This document shows positions 12,787 through 12,912 of a stretch of DNA of 12,912 nucleotides, in pieces. The notes below the pieces were generated by a model. It searched no databases, was not told the DNA's origin, and was given only the letters and a program-made list of their open reading frames with translations. Location: positions 1 to 12,912 of the forward strand of contig JASTVH010000021.1 of NCBI GenBank assembly GCA_042862465.1, read 5' to 3'. Every line of letters starts with the position of its first letter. Positions within the stretch are counted from its first letter, which is position 1. A program made the position numbers and the translations under genes. Source of the DNA: JASTVH01 sp042862465 (lineage in GTDB: Bacteria; Pseudomonadota; Gammaproteobacteria; Pseudomonadales; Oleiphilaceae).

Positions 12787-12860
12787 TAACGCCCGGGCTC
12801 AGCGGCCGATTTGGAGGCGCGCCGCGCCGGAAAAGCGGTCCGCTGCAGCCCCTGGTTATG
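12787..12860 (-). other. attC24 (type IV) of cassette 24
   Basis: GGGCTCAGCGGCCGATTT faces AAAGCGGTCCGCTGCAGCCCC, nearly the same as attC5. The loop GGCGCGCCGCGCC has differences from attC5 that improve its pairing. It ends TGGTTATG. Confidence 0.9.
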
Positions 12861-12912
12861 CCCTATGGTCTAAATTGGACTCGGAATTCCAAGGCCGAAT
12901 ATTCTTTAACTG
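12856..12912 (-). CDS. Partial gene, C-terminal end (cassette 24)
   Basis: The last 52 bases before attC24 should hold the 3' end of the cassette 24 gene, which runs in from the right edge. Two minus frames are open: one ends RPWNSESNLDHRA with TAA at 12856-12858 inside attC24, the other ends LEFRVQFRP with TAG at 12863-12865. Both are typical stop positions for this array, so I cannot choose with confidence; the coordinates given are for the first. Confidence 0.35.
   Translation of the reverse strand, partial: QLKNIRPWNSESNLDHRA

Noticed and set aside
1..12912. Integrase gene, attI site, group IIC-attC intron or transposase
   Set aside because: No frame of suitable length or motif on either strand; the window is all cassettes.

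Overview
The window is the interior of a large chromosomal (sedentary-type) integron cassette array. I find 24 attC recombination sites, one every 0.37 to 2.2 kb. All read in the same direction, with the cassette sense strand on minus, and every credible gene is also on minus with its stop codon next to or inside an attC. No integrase gene, attI site, IS element, rRNA or tRNA is visible. The host is most likely an environmental gammaproteobacterium, judged from protein style and array architecture; the species cannot be named from this sequence. Cassettes are numbered 0-24 here from low to high coordinate. Transcription runs the opposite way, from high to low.

Layout: c0 partial gene (1-106); c1 DUF2441-like protein; c2 ORF-less; c3 brnT toxin, short BrnA-like antitoxin and a third 43-codon gene; c4 ORF-less; c5 NA37-type nucleoid-associated protein plus a RelA/SpoT-domain nucleotidyltransferase; c6 HEPN-like protein; c7 and c8 ORF-less; c9 MreB-like fragment protein; c10, c11, c12 ORF-less; c13 single-TM protein; c14 GNAT acetyltransferase; c15 ORF-less; c16 154-aa protein plus a 58-aa two-TM protein; c17 and c18 ORF-less; c19 multi-TM protein; c20 and c21 ORF-less; c22 two-TM protein; c23 DUF3024 protein; c24 partial gene at the right edge.

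The main discovery is that 12 of the 24 attC-delimited cassettes (about 4.5 kb of 12.9 kb) belong to one family of 369-384 bp cassettes without a conserved reading frame. They share an ordered set of stem-loops and a conserved box containing CCGGCACCG. One hairpin (for example 5689-5722) is kept by covariation. Almost all of its substitutions make G-U pairs when read as minus-strand RNA but A-C mismatches on plus. This points to a structured RNA transcribed with the cassettes. The known precedent is a small RNA encoded in an integron cassette in Xanthomonas (sRNA-Xcc1); I cannot tell from here whether the families are related.

The protein-coding cassettes lean towards stress, conflict and membrane functions: a toxin-antitoxin module, an alarmone-synthetase-like protein paired with a nucleoid protein, a HEPN-like protein and several small membrane proteins. 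Three cassettes hold two or three overlapping genes (c3, c5, c16), and in these the overlaps imply translational coupling. Most cassettes lack a convincing promoter, so expression probably depends on read-through and a few internal promoters.
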